This document shows positions 60,501-64,000 of a DNA stretch of 64,000 bases, piece after piece. The notes below the pieces were generated by a model. That model searched no databases. It was not told where the DNA came from and saw only the letters and a program-made list of their open reading frames with translations. The DNA is from Dysosmobacter welbionis (lineage in GTDB: Bacteria > Bacillota > Clostridia > Oscillospirales > Oscillospiraceae). How positions within the stretch are numbered: position 1 is the first letter of the stretch; every line of letters starts with the position of its first letter. The stretch is taken from contig NZ_CP034413.3 of NCBI RefSeq assembly GCF_005121165.3, positions 310,001 through 374,000 on the forward strand. Direction: 5' to 3'. A program made the position numbers and the translations under genes.

Positions 60501-63500
60501 CGCCTTGTCCTGGCCTTCCTCCCGGACGGACTCCAGTACCTCAATGGCGCGGCGCAGGGCCTTGTCTCCCTTATAGTTAGGAGTACCCTCGTCGTGGTCC
60601 CCGATGATGGCGTAATTCTCCAGCGCCCGCGCCATGGCGTAGGCAATGCGATAGTTCCGCCAGTCCTCCGGGATGGCGTTGAGGGCCTGGATGCAGCGGG
60701 TGTACTCGTCCTCGTCGTTCCACTGCTCCAGCTGCTGGAAGTATTCTTCTTCGTTCTGCGGGGTGTAAGGGATATAATCCATGCCCGCCAGCGTCTCGTC
60801 CAGCTCGGGGGCCTGATCCTCATCGTCCGGTTCCTCCTCGGACGGTGTTTTTAGGTTCACTGTGCCCGCCTCCCGGCGGAAGGTGTGGAAACTGGCCCAG
60901 GGGATATCGCTGTCCTCAAAGAAATTTTTGGCCATCTGGAGCGCCGTCTGGATGTCCCAGGCGATGAAATCCACATAGCCGCAGTAGAGGCCGGTGGCTC
61001 CTCCAGTGAGAGTGAGTACCTCCGGACCGTCGCCGGTGGTGAACAATTCCTCCAGCTTATCCCGGAAGTCGAAGATCTTCTGGGTTCCTTCTTTCTCCCG
61101 CAGGGTATCCAGAGGGTAGCAGAAGAAGCCCGCCACCGCGCCGTCAGCATGGAGATCGTCCATGAAGTCATTGTCGGCATTCAGGTAGCCGTTGATGAGC
61201 GGCACACAGCAGGTGGAACCGGCCATTACATCCAGCCGCCAGTCAGCGTCGGGGTCTTCATTGGGTTTCATTTCGTAGCCAAGATAGCTCTCCAGATAGG
61301 CTTCTGGATCGGTAGAGAGTTCCAGACCCCGCTCCTTCAGAGCGTCGGGAAGCTGGGACATAAGAATGGACGGCTCCGCCCTGGGTTCCTCCAGCACATC
61401 AAAGCTGTCTATGTATCTCATGTGGGGAATCTCGCCCAGCACTTGGTCGGTGAGGGTGGTGAGCATCCACCAGACCCGGCCTTCCGCCTCCCGGAGCATG
61501 GGCAGCAGCTTTTCACAGTAGGCGGAGAGGGCGAAGCTGTTTTCGCCCTGCTCCTCCAGCCAGATCTGCACATCATCCCCGGAGATGTCCCATCCATCCT
61601 CGGTACGCAGACCGATGTTCTGGAGGGGCTGACGGCCCACAAGGATGTTCCAGTGCTCCAGCACCTCCTTGGGGGCGTGTTTCTGGAAGTAGACCAGCTC
61701 AAACAGCTTGACCTTATCACCCTCCGGGGTGAGGATCAGCTCGTACTTCTCGCCGTTGAAGCCCATCTCGAAGGAGATTTCATCAAAGGCCAGATTCAGG
61801 GTTTCCTCCATTTGGGCCACGAGTTCTGCACCGCGGGTGTGATCCTTGTCGTCATCCATCATCTGGCGCAATTCTGCTTCCATCTCGGCAAAGGTTTCCC
61901 ACCAGTTCTCTGTCCGATCCCGGAAGCACTCCCAGAACTGCGGCAGAGAAATACCCTGCTTGCACCGGTCGATAAACTCTTTGGTGTCATCGTCACCAGG
62001 GCGGACTTCCAATGCCTTTTCAAAATATCGCAGAGCCCGGCCCTCCTGATCCAGATAAAAGTAGGAGTAACCCATGCGGAAGTTCCAGTAATAATCGTCC
62101 TCGAAGTATTCCTCATGGGGCTTTAGCAGAGCGAGGGCCTTTTTGAGCATTTCTTTGCAAGTTGGCTTATGTGGGTCTGCCAGATTGTTATAGGCACGGG
62201 CTAACTCACTGTCCATCTCAGGGGTACGCTCCTCGGCGGGGATGGCCTCCAGCGCATCAATAATTTTATGTTGTTTGCTCTCCTCATGCCACTTCTGGCA
62301 CTGCTTCAAAATGTCCATATCAGGGTCCTCCTCGTCCTCATCCGGTTTCCAGTCTTTGATCTGCTGGAACACACCGTTCTCATCCCGCTCAAAGGCGCAG
62401 GGGGCGGGGGTGTTCAGCAGAGAAATGATGTCGGGATCGTCGTTGCAAATTGTGTTCAGCTTGTAAATCCCGGCATTGTTGGGGTCGTCCATGTACGCCT
62501 CGCTCTCGTCACCGGCGGTAAAGCGCCAGCCGCTGTCCCAGCCGCCGTCCGGATTCTCCCGGTAGCAGTAGCCAACCTTGTAGCCCTCCATCGTAATGCG
62601 GTTGGTGGCGATACAGCCATCGGCGCCCTCCCAGTCGGGGAGCAGATTCTTCATGTCCTCTGCCTTTACATAGTAGTCCCGGTTGCGGCCAGCGGCCTCG
62701 TACAGCTCCTTCCGCAGCGCCTCCACATCCCGAGCCATCTCCTGGATCTCCTCGTTATCCATCATCTCGCTGAGGTCGTATTCCAGCGGGGCATGGACAA
62801 AGTCCGCCAGGGCCTTGTTCATGGCGTCATGCTCCTCTGGCGTAGCAGTGATGCGGATACGGCGGGCGGGGGTGTTGTACTCGTCCAGATCCTGAAGGTT
62901 TACACTGCCACTGACGCTGCACTCCAGCAGGATGGCGGCCAGGTCGGTGACCACATCAATGGCGAAGTGAAAGTCCATCTCCACACCATCGGAATGTGTA
63001 AACTCCAGGTACTCCACGGTTTGGCGAAAGTCCCAGTTCTGCTTGTCCAGACCGATCTTGGAGAAAATCTCGCTGAGGGGGATCTCCTCCTTTTTCTGAT
63101 CCTCTAAAAATGCCACAAGGTTCAGACTGTCATCGGAACCGCCAATAAAGTTGCCCCAGTATTTTTTGATATACATTTGTCGTGCCTCCTGTTCTGAATC
63201 CAGTCGATCAATGAGCTGATTCAAGTGTTCCAACCACGCAGGAGCGATCTCACCGCTATCCTCGTTCTTCCAAAGATCCATAATCTCACGGATGCCGTCC
63301 TCGTCCGGCACCTCGTTTTTGATGTCGGTGAGCTGCCGCAGCAGGAAAGCAAGTGCTTCTTTGGATGCTGTGAAACCGGTGACTTTATCCCATATAGCTT
63401 CTTCATGATCGTAGTCCAGCTTGCCGTTATCCTTCCATTGGAAATACAGCTCCGCCAGAGCCATCGCAGTATTGTCAAAGAGAAAGTCGATTTGTGAGAA

Positions 63501-63650
63501 GTCAGATCCCAGCATGACTTCCTCTTTCATCAGTTCAATCATCTCGCCCAGATCCATTACCGGATGCTCCGGTACATATTCATTTTTGAGGATGTCCAGT
63601 ACATCCAGCCCTTCGTCACGCTCTAATGCTTTTATACCCCATGCTCCCAT
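57576..63650 (-). CDS. Giant poly-immunity fusion protein
   Basis: 2,024 residues, very acidic, no signal or membrane segment. Domains in order (approximate residues): DUF4259-like (1-170, MGAWGIKALERDEGLDVLD); a helical/beta region (170-335); DUF2185-like (340-415, GWRFTAGDESEAYMDDPNNAGIYKLNT); TPR block 1 (445-570); an unnamed domain (575-925); TPR block 2 (955-1110); DUF4261-like (1112-1345); an acidic linker (1363-1385); SUFU-like (1387-1575); an unnamed domain (1610-1760); DUF4253-like (1770-2024, ending in WYFWWD). Most named parts are known as separate toxin-immunity domains. GAGAGGTG precedes the ATG. One protein may thus protect against several unrelated toxins. The frame is unbroken, so it is under selection. 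Confidence 0.85.
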   Translation of the reverse strand: MGAWGIKALERDEGLDVLDILKNEYVPEHPVMDLGEMIELMKEEVMLGSDFSQIDFLFDNTAMALAELYFQWKDNGKLDYDHEEAIWDKVTGFTASKEALAFLLRQLTDIKNEVPDEDGIREIMDLWKNEDSGEIAPAWLEHLNQLIDRLDSEQEARQMYIKKYWGNFIGGSDDSLNLVAFLEDQKKEEIPLSEIFSKIGLDKQNWDFRQTVEYLEFTHSDGVEMDFHFAIDVVTDLAAILLECSVSGSVNLQDLDEYNTPARRIRITATPEEHDAMNKALADFVHAPLEYDLSEMMDNEEIQEMARDVEALRKELYEAAGRNRDYYVKAEDMKNLLPDWEGADGCIATNRITMEGYKVGYCYRENPDGGWDSGWRFTAGDESEAYMDDPNNAGIYKLNTICNDDPDIISLLNTPAPCAFERDENGVFQQIKDWKPDEDEEDPDMDILKQCQKWHEESKQHKIIDALEAIPAEERTPEMDSELARAYNNLADPHKPTCKEMLKKALALLKPHEEYFEDDYYWNFRMGYSYFYLDQEGRALRYFEKALEVRPGDDDTKEFIDRCKQGISLPQFWECFRDRTENWWETFAEMEAELRQMMDDDKDHTRGAELVAQMEETLNLAFDEISFEMGFNGEKYELILTPEGDKVKLFELVYFQKHAPKEVLEHWNILVGRQPLQNIGLRTEDGWDISGDDVQIWLEEQGENSFALSAYCEKLLPMLREAEGRVWWMLTTLTDQVLGEIPHMRYIDSFDVLEEPRAEPSILMSQLPDALKERGLELSTDPEAYLESYLGYEMKPNEDPDADWRLDVMAGSTCCVPLINGYLNADNDFMDDLHADGAVAGFFCYPLDTLREKEGTQKIFDFRDKLEELFTTGDGPEVLTLTGGATGLYCGYVDFIAWDIQTALQMAKNFFEDSDIPWASFHTFRREAGTVNLKTPSEEEPDDEDQAPELDETLAGMDYIPYTPQNEEEYFQQLEQWNDEDEYTRCIQALNAIPEDWRNYRIAYAMARALENYAIIGDHDEGTPNYKGDKALRRAIEVLESVREEGQDKAEWNMRMAYGYQYLYGQEEQAIPYAQRWAELDPEDKDAPAVIQECQKEIAKRAEAEAEDESDHTGVFTGFVLLSKGEWDKEQFIRDMKEKWDIAVDEYDASEEKDDDALVFEVGDMVAAVSLATYPIPNGEAELNAENNYMWEDAVKVAKEHCAHIMVAVLGKEENLLEKGKLYTKVVAACCRQEYATGIYTSGVVFEPRFYEGFADMMQDGELPIFNWIWFGLWRNENGMNGYTYGMDVFGKDEMEVLGTDAKPSDLRDFLASLVSYVLENDVELHDGETIGFAADDKHTITRSPGVGLPEEQMTLKISWESSDGDPDDDGDDPDGEMPEDEEAGVPEVYTEEEMEAVEGHIQQYFGKVENVFHELVSPDIHVDICMVPPTEERDYCTLVTMGMGAHRMNVPEELVEYKLERAELAIALPADWKLDQESMKDEKWYWPIRLLKSLARLPINCDSWLGHGHTVENREPFADNTKLCTATLIGPQDTEDGSEVCTLPGGEEVNFYQVIPLYEDELDYKLEHDTDALLNKMRGISFVVNPTRQDAITRGTLSNDDFDGEMDDASYHIESIEEKELPIDPINAYNHMAIYLRWCMEHDLMGEEFLAEYGEVVEKVKADSASVDLREFIRDELDGCLFSVLFNHQGRAFAGYYYGEGDSPYYPADVDDNALCFFGPERYHSDEFQDEAYLFIPFDEDYYQAMAEVIEERFANWQGQDFDEDTLEPSEVAQAIMEYLDCECTYFPSMADDDPIMSAYSYAQRLGVREGFVPVLIQADDETLLECLVMNADPKNDVDIYEFDLKAVTEYRKKMLSTPVKDGKTVLEELTGQRKEEAEDDDMDWDEEVLGEMEGGEPNDRFSSYWDDDTEMTYPLILAKIPVKNPWEIFAYLPFGNWNDCPDTPELMAAAKYWFQQHGAIPAAMSHDELEFELPTPISKERAMEVAVEQYGFCPDLDQNEDGSIGSLADVLWQSTVWYFWWD

Positions 63651-63692
63651 GTCGGCACCTCTCTTTCTTTATTTCGTATCAAGCTTCTATTG

Positions 63693-64000
63693 TCAATCAT
63701 GGTTCTCCACCCGGATAATGGGCCGGTAGAAGTCATAATCTCCGTTTAGTTCCTTGTCCTCCTGCACTTCCGGCTTACAGTGGGGCGAACAGGGTAGGAA
63801 ACCGAGAAATGGGCCCAGCCCGCCGCAGATATTGCACCCGCCGTCACCGCCGCAGGTGGTAAGTCTATCAGCCTGCACCACTTCCCGCATATAGGGATCG
63901 TAGGCGATGGACAGGCCGAAGAAGTTGGGTTCCTCCATATCATAGGGCCGGTTCTCATCCTCATCCATGTCCTCAAACCAGCGTAGACGCATGGAGTAGT
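63693..64000 (-). CDS. Cysteine-rich hypothetical protein, possibly incomplete
   Basis: At least 99 residues; an ATG at 63992 exists but the frame stays open to the window edge, so the true start may be outside. Contains a cysteine cluster CGGDGGCNICGGLGPFLGFLPCSPHC that could bind metal, and an acidic N-terminal part (FEDMDEDENRPYDMEE). It is 42 bp upstream of the giant fusion on the same strand, so it is part of the same array. Not recognised. Confidence 0.6.
   Translation of the reverse strand, partial: YSMRLRWFEDMDEDENRPYDMEEPNFFGLSIAYDPYMREVVQADRLTTCGGDGGCNICGGLGPFLGFLPCSPHCKPEVQEDKELNGDYDFYRPIIRVENHD

Larger units (their letters stand above)
32693..64000. mobile_element. Integrative element, left part (right end outside window)
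   Basis: It begins at the disrupted tRNA-Ala and opens with a large serine recombinase. The contents are accessory (TnpW-like, Y-family polymerase, RhuM, MazF, XRE/ImmA, sigma-like protein, immunity island). GC is visibly lower and more mixed than on the left side. No conjugation, replication or phage structural genes are seen in the visible 31 kb, so whether it is an ICE, a mobilisable element or a prophage remnant is unresolved. Confidence 0.7.

Noticed and set aside
1-64000. CRISPR array or insertion-sequence transposase
   Set aside because: No regularly spaced direct repeats, no cas genes and no DDE-type transposase frames were seen on either strand.

Overview
This window looks like a chromosome segment from a spore-forming, high-GC gut Firmicute of the Oscillospiraceae/Ruminococcaceae type (Flavonifractor, Lawsonibacter or Oscillibacter-like). 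The reasons are the rplU-prp-rpmA-obgE block with a cleavable L27 N-terminus, a SAM-I riboswitch on metK, a Trp T-box, a PdaA-type deacetylase, and a Spo0A-C-like protein. The genus is an inference; no 16S gene is present.

Bases 1 to about 32,690 are core chromosome. At the left edge two same-direction tyrosine recombinase genes flank a ~192-bp segment bounded by inverted repeats and carrying an outward promoter, which looks like a phase-variable promoter switch. Next come a surface-polysaccharide operon (O-antigen ligase, GT2 glycosyltransferase), a Spo0A-C-like gene, metK with its riboswitch and a rhomboid-like zinc-ribbon membrane protein. A ~7-kb operon follows (9,278-16,545): an HD/HEAT-like protein, a NadD-like/GNAT-like/PRTase-like protein, an NAD-binding dehydrogenase-like protein and a flavodoxin-like protein. 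After it lie a PadR/HAAS membrane operon, tmcAL, ackA, a nitrilase and MTA/SAH nucleosidase operon, the ribosomal L21/L27/Obg block, a T-box-controlled TrpB2, pdaA and a DtxR/MntR-type regulator.

At 32,634-32,692 a tRNA-Ala(GGC) gene is cut: only its 3' 59 nt remain, and everything to the right has lower GC and accessory content. This is read as the left junction of an integrative element that runs beyond the window. Its first gene is a large serine recombinase, followed by a resolvase-domain paralogue without the catalytic serine, a TnpW-like small protein, two AAA/DUF4143-type ATPases, a YolD/Y-family polymerase pair, RhuM, DUF6429, DUF4313, a phosphoesterase, MazF, a sigma-like protein, and an XRE/ImmA module. 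A palindromic operator occurs in front of that module and again before a neighbouring gene, suggesting a shared repressor.

From about 47.9 kb to the right edge the element is a long same-strand array headed by a WYL regulator. Its genes look like polymorphic-toxin immunity genes (two DUF4261 modules, barstar, SUKH/SMI1-KNR4, DUF1877, Imm32-like, a WGR-like propeller) together with an RtcB RNA ligase. It includes a 2,024-residue protein in which at least five immunity-type domains and two TPR blocks are fused. No toxin or secretion gene is visible, so the array is best explained as an acquired orphan-immunity island.

Four genes carry likely single-base frameshifts, mostly in short homopolymers; these may be sequencing indels or real decay and are flagged individually.
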